Part shown: positions 1 to 5,674 of the stretch, piece by piece
Numbering within the stretch: position 1 is the first letter of the stretch
Layout of the letters: each line of letters begins with the position of its first letter
NCBI GenBank assembly: GCA_022424805.1
Contig: JAKMGR010000543.1
Location: forward strand, 1 to 6,358
Length of the DNA stretch: 6,358 bases
From: Verrucomicrobiales bacterium
Lineage (GTDB): Bacteria; Verrucomicrobiota; Verrucomicrobiia; Verrucomicrobiales; DEV007
Direction of reading: 5' to 3'
Position numbers and translations under genes: made by a program
Notes under the pieces: model-generated
What the model saw: the letters and a program-made list of their open reading frames with translations, nothing else
Database searches by the model: none
What the model was told of the DNA's origin: nothing

Positions 1-543
1 ACCCAACAGGGTAGGGAGGGTGACTATACTCTGTTGAATCCCTACGGCGTCATGCGTGTCCTGAACTTCCTCGGTGGAAAACACGGCATCGGTCGGATCG
101 ACATGGTTGAAAACCGATTTGTCGGCATGAAAAGCCGTGGCATCTACGAAACGCCTGGGGGCACCATCCTTCTCGACGCCCATCGCCATATGGAAAGCCT
201 TACCGTTGATCGCGAGGTCATGCACATTCGTGACGGATTGATCCCCGAATACGCAAAGCTCGTCTATAATGGGTTCTGGTTTGCCCCTGAGCGCGAAGCT
301 CTCCAGGCACTTGTGACCGAATCACAGAAATCGGTGTCCGGCGAGGTTCGGGTGAAGCTCTACAAAGGCAACATCATTACCGCCGGTCGTCGCTCCAAGC
401 TCAGCCTCTACAATGAGGACGTGGCTACTATGGAAGGCGGAGCCGAGCACGCATACAATCAGGACGATGCCACCGGCTTCATCCGCCTGAATGCGCTGCG
501 CCTCAAGAGCGAAGCAACACGGCGCGATTCGCAAGGCGGCTAA
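1..543 (+). CDS. argG: Argininosuccinate synthase, C-terminal part (5' end outside window)
   Basis: Argininosuccinate synthase joins citrulline and aspartate using ATP, the penultimate step of arginine synthesis, in the cytoplasm. The frame is open from base 1 to a TAA at 541-543, giving 180 residues. The family is about 400 residues, so the N-terminal ATP-binding half lies outside the window. Visible family hallmarks are GGKHGIGR (fragment residues 25-32), [11 protein letters not shown] (37-47) and YETPGG (49-54), the stretch that forms the citrulline/aspartate pocket. They are followed by [16 protein letters not shown] and the closing helix around [11 protein letters not shown] short polar tail follows the usual family end. 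The TTG at 34 is not a start, because homology continues upstream of it. The gene converges on a small minus-strand gene, and the two stop codons overlap. No U-tract terminator is visible after it. Identification is very secure. Confidence 0.97.
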   Translation, partial: TQQGREGDYTLLNPYGVMRVLNFLGGKHGIGRIDMVENRFVGMKSRGIYETPGGTILLDAHRHMESLTVDREVMHIRDGLIPEYAKLVYNGFWFAPEREALQALVTESQKSVSGEVRVKLYKGNIITAGRRSKLSLYNEDVATMEGGAEHAYNQDDATGFIRLNALRLKSEATRRDSQGG

Positions 544-719
544 CCTGCAACTCGCAGGCAGAACCAGACGACGATTCCTCCGAGAGCGAGGAATGCAGAC
601 ATAGACGATCCAAATCCCTTGGATTGAAGCTGCGGGTGTGTATCACGCTCCGCTTTCTTTCTTTTGCCCGTCGGCTTGCCTTTCGATTTCGGAGAAAGCG
701 TCTGCAGCTCCTTGCCCAT
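540..719 (-). CDS. Small single-pass membrane protein, 59 residues, function unknown
   Basis: A short frame downstream of the sulfatase encodes 59 residues from ATG (719-717) to TAG (542-540). The N-terminal half is strongly basic and polar (Lys/Arg-rich at residues 12-25, motif [10 protein letters not shown]). A hydrophobic helix follows at about residues 39-57 ([20 protein letters not shown]), ending at the stop. Under the positive-inside rule this suggests a cytoplasmic N-terminus and one membrane anchor. I do not recognise a named family. Only 15 bases separate it from the sulfatase stop, in the same frame, which suggests a shared transcript and perhaps translational coupling. No Shine-Dalgarno is seen, as for most genes here. 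Support for a real gene is the clean soluble/membrane architecture and its tight fit between the two flanking stops. Its stop overlaps that of the convergent argG. It could still be chance, but an uninterrupted transmembrane segment ending exactly at the argG stop is suggestive. Confidence 0.66.
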   Translation of the reverse strand: MGKELQTLSPKSKGKPTGKRKKAERDTHPQLQSKGFGSSMSAFLALGGIVVWFCLRVAG

Positions 720-734
720 GGCAGATGTAGCAGA

Positions 735-2219
735 TCACTTCTTCTTTGCCCGCGGATTTCCGTTCGGCCAGTGGATTTTATCAAGTTCGACCCACTGCTC
801 TTCGGTAATGCGTCCCGGCTCGCGGTTGCCTGATCCCTCACGTTTGGTGAGGCGATCTCCGAGTTCAGCACGAGCGGCTTCGACTTGCTTCATCATTTCG
901 GCGACTTTCTCGGGATTCTCAGCGGCGACATCTTTGCTCTCCCCGATGTCCTCAGCAATGTGGTAGAGCTCGGTTCCGGTTTTGTTGCTCTCGTATTTCA
1001 CGGGCAAGCCCTCGGTGCCGCCTGTTCGTCCGTTAAGAGTTCGATAGGTATGAGGAAGAACTAGCTTCCATCCGTCGTCGATCACGGCATGAAGTTCGTT
1101 TTGCTTGTAGAATACCCAGTAGGAATCGTGAGGGTTTTTAGCCCCTTCTTCGCCAGCGAGGATGGGCCAGATATCTTTGCCATCGATTTCTTTCTCCGGC
1201 AGCTCACCTCCGATGAGTTTCGCGAAGGTGGGGAGAAGGTCGATATTCATCCCGGAAGTGTCGCAGACAGTTCCCGCTGGAATTTTCCCGGGCCAGCGCA
1301 TGATGCATGGCTCACGAAAGCCCCCTTCCCATCCCGTTCCTTTCCCTTCGCGAAGCGGACCCGAGGATCCTGCATGCGTTCCGTAGGAGAGCCACGGACC
1401 ATTATCACTCGTGAAAATGACGAGGGTATCTTCGTCGAGGCCGTTTGTGGAGATAGCATTGAGAATCTCCCCGACGGACCAGTCGATCTCTGCAATGACG
1501 TCTCCGTAGATTCCATTCTCAGTCGTGCCCGCAAAACGATCACTCACGTAAAGCGGGACATGTGGCTGCGGATGCGGGACATAAAGAAAGAAGGGATTGG
1601 TTCGGTTTCGGTTGATGAAGTCCACAGCCTTGGTCGTCAGCCAGGTCGTCATCATTTTCTGGTCGTGTTCATCGGCAGTTCGAAGCCGATCATTCCCGGA
1701 AAAGAGCGGAAGCGGTGGGAAATGTTTCGCGGTCGGGTGCTGCGGCCACATATCGTTGGAGTAGGGAATTCCAAAATACTCGTCAAAGCCGTGCTGTAGA
1801 GGGAGGAACTTCCTGTGGTCGCCGAGGTGCCATTTTCCAAAAATCGCAGTGGCGTAGTCTTTGCTTTTGAACACTTCAGCCAGAGTTGTTTCCTCAGGAT
1901 TGAGCCCGTGTCGGCTCCCCGGCCCGAGGGCACCGTGCATACCGAGGCGATTCGGATAGCAACCTGTTAGAAGACCCGTTCGCGAAGCAGAGCAGACGGC
2001 TTGGGCAGCGTACCATTGTGTGAAACGTCGACCTTCGGAAGCCATGCGATCGAGATTGGGCGTCTCGTAGCCTTCCGCGCCGTAGACTCCGACATCTCCA
2101 TACCCCTGGTCATCGGTAAAGATGATGACGATGTTAGGAAGTCGCTCCTCCGCAGAGAGGAGGTGATGCGACGAGAAAATTCCGAGGAAAACGAGCAGGG
2201 AAAGGATTCTCAAAACCAT
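735..2219 (-). CDS. Secreted sulfatase (arylsulfatase A-like, formylglycine-dependent)
   Basis: Hydrolyses a sulfate ester, probably on a sulfated polysaccharide or its oligosaccharides; the substrate cannot be read from sequence. The protein is 494 residues. A signal peptide (residues 1-23, hydrophobic core ILSLLVFLGIF, likely cut after LLSA) precedes PNIVIIFTDDQGYGD. D36 and D37 there are calcium ligands. The catalytic site is C76 in CSASR, a CxAxR variant of the formylglycine signature, continuing TGLLTGCYPNR. Other expected residues are K129/H131 in GKWHLG, H216 and H220 in HPQPH, D272/N273 in SDNG, and K293 with GTGWEGG. Length and motif order match full-length family members. Longer upstream in-frame starts exist (to 2387), but the ATG at 2219 is preferred because it puts the signal peptide at the N-terminus. 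No clear Shine-Dalgarno precedes it. Activity requires a formylglycine-generating enzyme encoded elsewhere. It is probably co-transcribed with the 59-residue gene downstream. Confidence 0.95.
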   Translation of the reverse strand: MVLRILSLLVFLGIFSSHHLLSAEERLPNIVIIFTDDQGYGDVGVYGAEGYETPNLDRMASEGRRFTQWYAAQAVCSASRTGLLTGCYPNRLGMHGALGPGSRHGLNPEETTLAEVFKSKDYATAIFGKWHLGDHRKFLPLQHGFDEYFGIPYSNDMWPQHPTAKHFPPLPLFSGNDRLRTADEHDQKMMTTWLTTKAVDFINRNRTNPFFLYVPHPQPHVPLYVSDRFAGTTENGIYGDVIAEIDWSVGEILNAISTNGLDEDTLVIFTSDNGPWLSYGTHAGSSGPLREGKGTGWEGGFREPCIMRWPGKIPAGTVCDTSGMNIDLLPTFAKLIGGELPEKEIDGKDIWPILAGEEGAKNPHDSYWVFYKQNELHAVIDDGWKLVLPHTYRTLNGRTGGTEGLPVKYESNKTGTELYHIAEDIGESKDVAAENPEKVAEMMKQVEAARAELGDRLTKREGSGNREPGRITEEQWVELDKIHWPNGNPRAKKK

Positions 2220-2240
2220 GAAATAGGAATTACCACACAA

Positions 2241-2254
2241 CGCGAAATCTCGCG
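2241..2254. promoter_or_regulatory. Inverted repeat in the sulfatase leader
   Basis: A perfect 5-bp inverted repeat, CGCGA-AATC-TCGCG, lies 22 bases upstream of the chosen sulfatase start. It could be an operator half-site pair or a small RNA hairpin in the 5' leader. The symmetry is seen directly; any function is inferred, and a 5-bp repeat of this kind can occur by chance. Confidence 0.3.
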
Positions 2255-2275
2255 ACGGCGCATTTCTTGTTATTT

Positions 2276-2308
2276 CATAGAAACACTTTCGTAGAAAATG
2301 CGTAGAAA
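2276..2308. repeat. Three short direct repeats (CRTAGAAA) upstream of the sulfatase
   Basis: On the plus strand CATAGAAA (2276-2283), CGTAGAAA (2290-2297) and CGTAGAAA (2301-2308) recur with 14- and 11-base periods. They sit in the divergent spacer 57-90 bases before the sulfatase start. The placement would suit an activator or repressor binding array, but the sequence is AT-rich and the spacing uneven. The rest of the spacer (2220-2393) shows no convincing -35/-10 pair for either flanking gene. Confidence 0.35.
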
Positions 2309-2393
2309 AAGACAGGAAAGTGAATGCGCCCGAACGGTCACCCATGAGAAAGCAACCTAACTCATTGAGCTTTAGGAATAGAAGCACTTATCC

Positions 2394-2771
2394 ATGAACA
2401 CTCCAGAACCCAATCCCATTCCACCAGAAGACCAAGATGATCCCGGACTTCATCCCAAAGTCTTTCAACAAAATGGCAAGCTGCACGCAGCAAGGAGCGC
2501 AGCTCTCCCCGGCGACACCTGTATTCGCTGCAAAAACAAAACCTTAAAGGACGTCAATGAGGCCCTGCGAAACCCCTACAATCCATTTACCAGGTTCGGT
2601 GGCCAGATTCGTGACGAGGTCGGCCTCTGCAAGAGGCCTTTCGAAAGATATTGCACCGCCCTTGCTCTGACCTATTCGCTACTGGTCTTCGGGATCATGT
2701 TCGTAGGGATAGGATTTTACTCCAAAAGCTACGGAGTCGCCGCGTTTGGCCTGCTTGGCGTCCTCGGTTGA
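2394..2771 (+). CDS. Membrane protein with CxxC motif, apparently truncated by a frameshift
   Basis: Encodes 125 residues from an ATG at 2394; no Shine-Dalgarno is evident. After a Pro/Asp-rich N-terminus (1-20), a short domain carries C43xxC46 (TCIRCKNKT), a possible metal-binding or redox pair, and C79. A first transmembrane helix lies at about 88-107. A second hydrophobic stretch starts at about 112 and is cut by TGA (2769-2771) before it is complete. The arrangement (CxxC domain, basic/polar link, two adjacent helices, then a short cytoplasmic tail) resembles an uncharacterised family that I associate with Verrucomicrobiota and Planctomycetota. The missing tail is found in the next frame, see 2770-2964. 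It is either a broken gene, a gene with an assembly or sequencing indel, or a naturally shortened protein. Function unknown. Confidence 0.62.
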   Translation: MNTPEPNPIPPEDQDDPGLHPKVFQQNGKLHAARSAALPGDTCIRCKNKTLKDVNEALRNPYNPFTRFGGQIRDEVGLCKRPFERYCTALALTYSLLVFGIMFVGIGFYSKSYGVAAFGLLGVLG

Positions 2772-2964
2772 GGAGTTTTTTGGGGCCGCCGTTCCAATCT
2801 GGTCCCCGAATACAAGAAGAGAGCCGCTTGAGCTTCGAGACGTGGGCAAAAAGTATATCCAGCTCTTTCCCGAGTGGAATGGTGATGTGCCCAACCGGAA
2901 ACAGAAAAAACCCCGAATCCTAAAATTGCTTGTCTCTCCACTGTCCCCGGTCGATTATTATTCT
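2770..2964 (+). pseudogene. Displaced C-terminal segment of the upstream membrane protein (+1 frame)
   Basis: Skipping one base at the TGA of the upstream gene enters a frame that completes the protein. It reads FFGAAVPIW, finishing the second helix, then a tail with LELRDVGKKYIQLFPEW. That last motif resembles the 'LxGxGxxFLxSLPxW' ending I recall for this kind of two-helix membrane protein. No ATG occurs anywhere in this frame. The TTG at 2746 has no ribosome-binding site and lies inside the upstream gene, so an independent start is unlikely. After the tail motif (about 2878) there is no stop, and the frame stays open into the RelE/ParE-like gene. A one-base insertion (for example an extra T in GGTTGAGG) would explain the break. 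The link is inferred from the pattern of the residues, not from an alignment. Confidence 0.5.
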
Positions 2965-3348
2965 GTGTTTCAGGTAATCTTCAACGAAATCAGTGCAGCC
3001 GAGATCTCCCAACTCTCCACCTTGGAGCAGTTGGAAGTCCTCAATGAATTTAAAGTCCGCCCGGAAGATCTCGAAGGACTGGAAGAAAAGGATCATGACT
3101 CTCCTTTTGGCCAAATCGAGCGGGACGGGAAAACGCTCTATCGCTACCGGGCGAGCGATGTTCGCCTCTATTTTGAGGTTTCCGACGATCACCAATCTGT
3201 GATCGTGCACCGGGTCCTGAACCGGAATACGTTTCAAGATTTCCTTTTCCGGGCCAACCTGCCGATCGGTGATGAAGAGGATGCTCTGGCCAATTCCAAG
3301 CAATTCTGGGCACTGATTGAAGAGGGAGAACGGGCTCGCCGTGTCTAG
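2965..3348 (+). CDS. RelE/ParE-fold protein, solitary toxin-like
   Basis: Proposed start is GTG at 2965, giving 127 residues beginning MFQVIFNE, a typical first beta-strand for this fold. The segment 52-87 (ERDGKTLYRYRASDVRLYFEV, then SVIVHRVLNRN) has the pattern of RelE/ParE ribonuclease or gyrase-directed toxins: a Tyr-Arg strand, an 'RLYFE' strand and a final 'VIVHRV' strand with an Arg. An acidic insertion (31-46) and a C-terminal extension (100-127) exceed the usual 85-100 residue toxin. No antitoxin-sized gene with a DNA-binding motif adjoins it: upstream is the frameshifted membrane gene, downstream is accB. It may therefore be a domesticated or orphan homologue. The frame is also open upstream to 2746, so a longer start cannot be excluded. 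There is no Shine-Dalgarno. Fold assignment is moderate and toxicity is unproven. Confidence 0.66.
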   Translation: MFQVIFNEISAAEISQLSTLEQLEVLNEFKVRPEDLEGLEEKDHDSPFGQIERDGKTLYRYRASDVRLYFEVSDDHQSVIVHRVLNRNTFQDFLFRANLPIGDEEDALANSKQFWALIEEGERARRV

Positions 3349-3398
3349 TCGCACGTGAGCCGGCTGGCTTATACAGGCAATTCCCTTTCGCCTTCCGC

Positions 3399-3427
3399 TT
3401 GACGAATCGAAATCCTGCTGCATTTAT
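3399..3427 (+). promoter_or_regulatory. Candidate sigma-70-type promoter for accBC
   Basis: TTGACG (3399-3404, one mismatch to the -35 consensus) is followed after 17 bases by ATTTAT (3422-3427), a weak -10 with three matches. It lies in the 193-base gap between the RelE/ParE-like gene and accB. It would give a leader of roughly 105-110 bases. The rest of the gap (3349-3398, 3428-3541) shows no terminator or recognisable riboswitch. Confidence 0.35.
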
Positions 3428-3541
3428 CGGGGCGTTTTTCCACTGGAAACCGCGCGCCAAATGCGTGACACTTGGCAACTCACAACCGATTAAAGCTCTT
3501 CGGAGAAATCGGAAAATGAAACTCAACCGAATCGAATCGCC

Positions 3542-4018
3542 GTGGACTTCAAAGACATCAAACAAATCGTCGAGCTCATGGATGAGCACGGACTCTCGCA
3601 GTTCAAGCTCAAGCAGGAAGACACTATGCTGGAACTGAAAAAAGGTGGCGACCTTGATGTCGCCGCCGTTCAAGCCCTGCTTGCTGCTGCACCCGCTACA
3701 CAAGCTCACGCCGCTGCTCCAGTCGCCGTTGCTGCGCCAGCGGAGGCTCCCGCTGTAGATAGCGGTCCCCCAGCTGGAACCGAGGAAATAACCTCACCTA
3801 TGGTAGGAACGTTTTACACGGCTGCCTCCCCCGATTCCGATGCCTTCGTGCAAGTGGGAGACACGGTGTCTGCAGACACCACGGTCTGCATCGTTGAAGC
3901 GATGAAGGTGATGAATGAAATCAATGCGGAAATCGGCGGCGAAATTGTCGAGATCCTGGTCGAGAATGGGACGGCAGTTCAGTTTGGCGAACCACTCTTC
4001 CGAGTGAAGTCAGCCTGA
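3542..4018 (+). CDS. accB: Acetyl-CoA carboxylase biotin carboxyl carrier protein
   Basis: Carries the biotin that shuttles CO2 from the biotin carboxylase (AccC) to the carboxyltransferase (AccAD), the first step of fatty acid synthesis in the cytoplasm. The protein is 158 residues, normal for the family. It has an N-terminal helical segment (1-35, [20 protein letters not shown]), an Ala/Pro linker (about 41-80) and a C-terminal biotinyl domain (82-158). That domain begins [16 protein letters not shown], including the family's 'thumb' loop. Biotin attaches at K122 in [10 protein letters not shown]; the usual Met after Lys is Val here. GTG at 3542 is chosen because it places the standard MDxKxIKxIxEL start at residue 1. 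The nearby ATG at 3516 is out of frame, and no strong Shine-Dalgarno is present. The gene is followed after 58 bases by accC, the conserved gene order. Confidence 0.96.
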   Translation: MDFKDIKQIVELMDEHGLSQFKLKQEDTMLELKKGGDLDVAAVQALLAAAPATQAHAAAPVAVAAPAEAPAVDSGPPAGTEEITSPMVGTFYTAASPDSDAFVQVGDTVSADTTVCIVEAMKVMNEINAEIGGEIVEILVENGTAVQFGEPLFRVKSA

Positions 4019-4032
4019 TTTTTCTCGCGCTT

Positions 4033-4053
4033 TCCGAAGGGACTCTCCGAAGG
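4033..4053. repeat. Short direct repeat in the accB-accC spacer
   Basis: TCCGAAGG occurs at 4033-4040 and again at 4046-4053, a 13-base period, 24 bases before the accC start. The purine-rich AAGG cores resemble weak ribosome-binding sequence but lie too far from the ATG at 4077 to act as a normal one. No function is claimed. Confidence 0.3.
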
Positions 4054-4076
4054 AACGAAACACAAGCGGATACATC

Positions 4077-5465
4077 ATGTTCAAGAACATCCTTGTCGCG
4101 AATCGGGGTGAAATCGCTCTGCGCGTAATTCGAGCTGCCAAGGAATTGGGAGTTCGCACCACAGCAGTCTACTCTGAAGCTGACGTTGACTCGATGCATG
4201 TGCATCTTGCCGACGAAGCTGTCTGCATTGGACCTGCTTCAAGTGCAGAGTCTTACCTCGACATGCAGGCGATTCTTTCGGCCGCCGAGATTGCCAATGT
4301 CGACGCGATCCATCCCGGTTACGGCTTCCTTTCCGAGAACCCGCGCTTTGCGGAGCTCTGCGAGGAGTGCAACGTGAAGTTCATTGGCCCGTCCGCTGAG
4401 GTTATCTCGACGATGGGAGACAAGAATCAGGCACGCGCCACGGCAACTAAGTTTGGTGTGCCCGTGACTCCCGGATCAGAGGGCATTGTTCAGGGCGAGG
4501 AAGAAGCGATCAAGATTGCCGAAGAAATTGGATTTCCCGTGATGATCAAGGCGACCGCCGGTGGCGGTGGCCGCGGCATGCGCCCGGCGCTGAACAAAGC
4601 ATCTTTCATCAGCGCTCTTCACGCCGCCCAGACTGAGGCGGAAGCCTGCTTCGGGAATGGCGACTGCTATATCGAAAAACTGGTCGAGAATCCGCACCAC
4701 GTCGAATTCCAGATCGTGGCTGATCAGCACGGCGGAGTGAAAGAACTCGGAGAACGCGACTGCTCGATGCAGCGGCGGAATCAGAAGATCATCGAGGAAA
4801 CTCCATCTCCCCTGCTCAGCGAAGATCTCCGTAACCGTATGGCCGAAGCTTCGGAAGCGCTCGTCAAGAGCATCGGCTACGAGAACGCCGGGACGATCGA
4901 ATATCTCGTCGACGACAAGGAGAATTTCTACTTCATGGAGATGAACACCCGGATCCAGGTGGAGCATCCCATCACCGAGGAAGTCCGTGGTTGCGACCTC
5001 ATCAAAGAGCAGATCCGCATTGCCGCCGGCATCCCGCTTTCCGAGCACGTCATGGAAAGCAGCCCGCGCGGGCACTCGATCGAGTGCCGGATCAATGCGG
5101 AAGACCCCTACAACAACTTCATTCCCTCCCCCGGAAAGATCAATTTGTTCTACGCACCCGGAGGACGCGGTGTCCGTGTCGACACTCACGTCTACAGCGG
5201 ATACGAAGTGCCACCTCACTACGATTCCATGATCGCCAAGTTGATCGTGACCGGCGCGACGCGTGACATTGCAATCGCGCGAATGATCCGCTCCCTTAAC
5301 GAGTTTGTGATCAAGGGAATCAAAACGACGATTCCATTTCAGGTTTCCATCCTCAAGCACAACGCTTTCCGGACGGGTGACTACAACATCGCCTGGGTCG
5401 AGAAATTCCTCGCCTCAGAGCCCGGTCCGCCCGATGTGCCTGAGATCATGCTGGAAGAGGATTGA
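4077..5465 (+). CDS. accC: Acetyl-CoA carboxylase biotin carboxylase subunit
   Basis: Uses ATP and bicarbonate to carboxylate the biotin on AccB. The protein is 462 residues, starting at ATG 4077 with [20 protein letters not shown], the classic N-terminus. The full set of domains is present. The N-terminal fold includes [10 protein letters not shown] (79-88). The ATP-grasp domain has K116 in MGDK, K158 followed by the glycine-rich loop AGGGGRGMR (161-169), [12 protein letters not shown] (227-237) and E275. The active-site block [11 protein letters not shown] spans 288-298, with E288, N290, R292 and E296. R338 lies in ECRINAEDP. The C-terminal domain runs to about 445, with a slightly extended acidic tail. 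All catalytic residues expected from the E. coli enzyme are present, so it should be active. It sits 58 bases after accB, almost certainly in one transcript. The accA and accD genes are not in the window. Confidence 0.98.
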   Translation: MFKNILVANRGEIALRVIRAAKELGVRTTAVYSEADVDSMHVHLADEAVCIGPASSAESYLDMQAILSAAEIANVDAIHPGYGFLSENPRFAELCEECNVKFIGPSAEVISTMGDKNQARATATKFGVPVTPGSEGIVQGEEEAIKIAEEIGFPVMIKATAGGGGRGMRPALNKASFISALHAAQTEAEACFGNGDCYIEKLVENPHHVEFQIVADQHGGVKELGERDCSMQRRNQKIIEETPSPLLSEDLRNRMAEASEALVKSIGYENAGTIEYLVDDKENFYFMEMNTRIQVEHPITEEVRGCDLIKEQIRIAAGIPLSEHVMESSPRGHSIECRINAEDPYNNFIPSPGKINLFYAPGGRGVRVDTHVYSGYEVPPHYDSMIAKLIVTGATRDIAIARMIRSLNEFVIKGIKTTIPFQVSILKHNAFRTGDYNIAWVEKFLASEPGPPDVPEIMLEED

Positions 5466-5516
5466 GTCATTTGGGCAGCGCCCCAATAACCTCCCTTGGC
5501 TCTATTCAGACCTTCC

Positions 5517-5543
5517 CGGGTTTAGCTTTTAGCTCGTAACCCG
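5517..5543. other. Imperfect hairpin downstream of accC
   Basis: CGGGTT (5517-5522) pairs with AACCCG (5538-5543), and an inner AGC/GCT can extend the stem (5524-5526 with 5532-5534). It lies 51 bases after the accC stop and could mark or protect the 3' end of the accBC transcript. Neither strand has a following U-tract, so it is not a classical intrinsic terminator. The remainder of 5466-5589 shows nothing else convincing. Confidence 0.3.
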
Positions 5544-5589
5544 AACGCGAGTAATTTGGGCCAATTCCGCGTCGCCCCGAGCCGGATAC

Positions 5590-5617
5590 AAAAATAGGGC
5601 AAAGCTTCTCAGCCCTA
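5590..5617 (-). terminator. Intrinsic terminator for the minus-strand barrel gene
   Basis: Read on the minus strand, TAGGGC (5617-5612) pairs with GCCCTA (5600-5595) around an 11-base loop. It is followed at once by TTTTT (5594-5590). It lies 57 bases beyond the stop codon of the minus-strand gene ending at 5675. On the plus strand the stem is followed by CCCC, so it should act in one direction only and prevent that transcript from running antisense into accC. Confidence 0.7.
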
Positions 5618-5674
5618 CCCCATTTCCTAGCGAAATTGTCAATCAGACGGCAATTCGCTTTCTTATATGCACTC

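Noticed and set aside
503..871. 122-codon minus-strand frame over the sulfatase 3' end and argG 3' end
   Set aside because: It is out of frame with both the sulfatase and the 59-residue gene, and its composition is Ser/Arg-rich noise.
1089..1799. 236-codon plus-strand open frame inside the sulfatase
   Set aside because: It is antisense to conserved catalytic regions of the sulfatase, and its translation shows no recognisable domain or start signal.
2766..2772. Programmed +1 frameshift like that of prfB
   Set aside because: GGT-TGA lacks a slippery P-site codon that re-pairs after the shift, and no internal Shine-Dalgarno precedes it. A mutation or sequence error is simpler.
3516..3638. ATG-started frame overlapping the accB start as a leader peptide
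   Set aside because: The translation is Ser-rich and simply mirrors accB codons in another frame. It ends inside accB with no ribosome-binding site.
3050..3709. 219-codon minus-strand frame spanning the RelE-like gene, spacer and accB start
   Set aside because: It crosses two well-supported plus-strand genes and an intergenic gap, and shows no protein-like pattern.
4476..5360. 294-codon minus-strand open frame antisense to accC
   Set aside because: Long antisense frames are common opposite conserved codon-biased genes. The translation is Asp/His/Val-rich, as expected from mirrored accC codons, with no family resemblance.
5471..5486. TTGGG/CCCAA hairpin right after the accC stop as a terminator
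   Set aside because: It has only five base pairs, a six-base loop and no T-rich tail.
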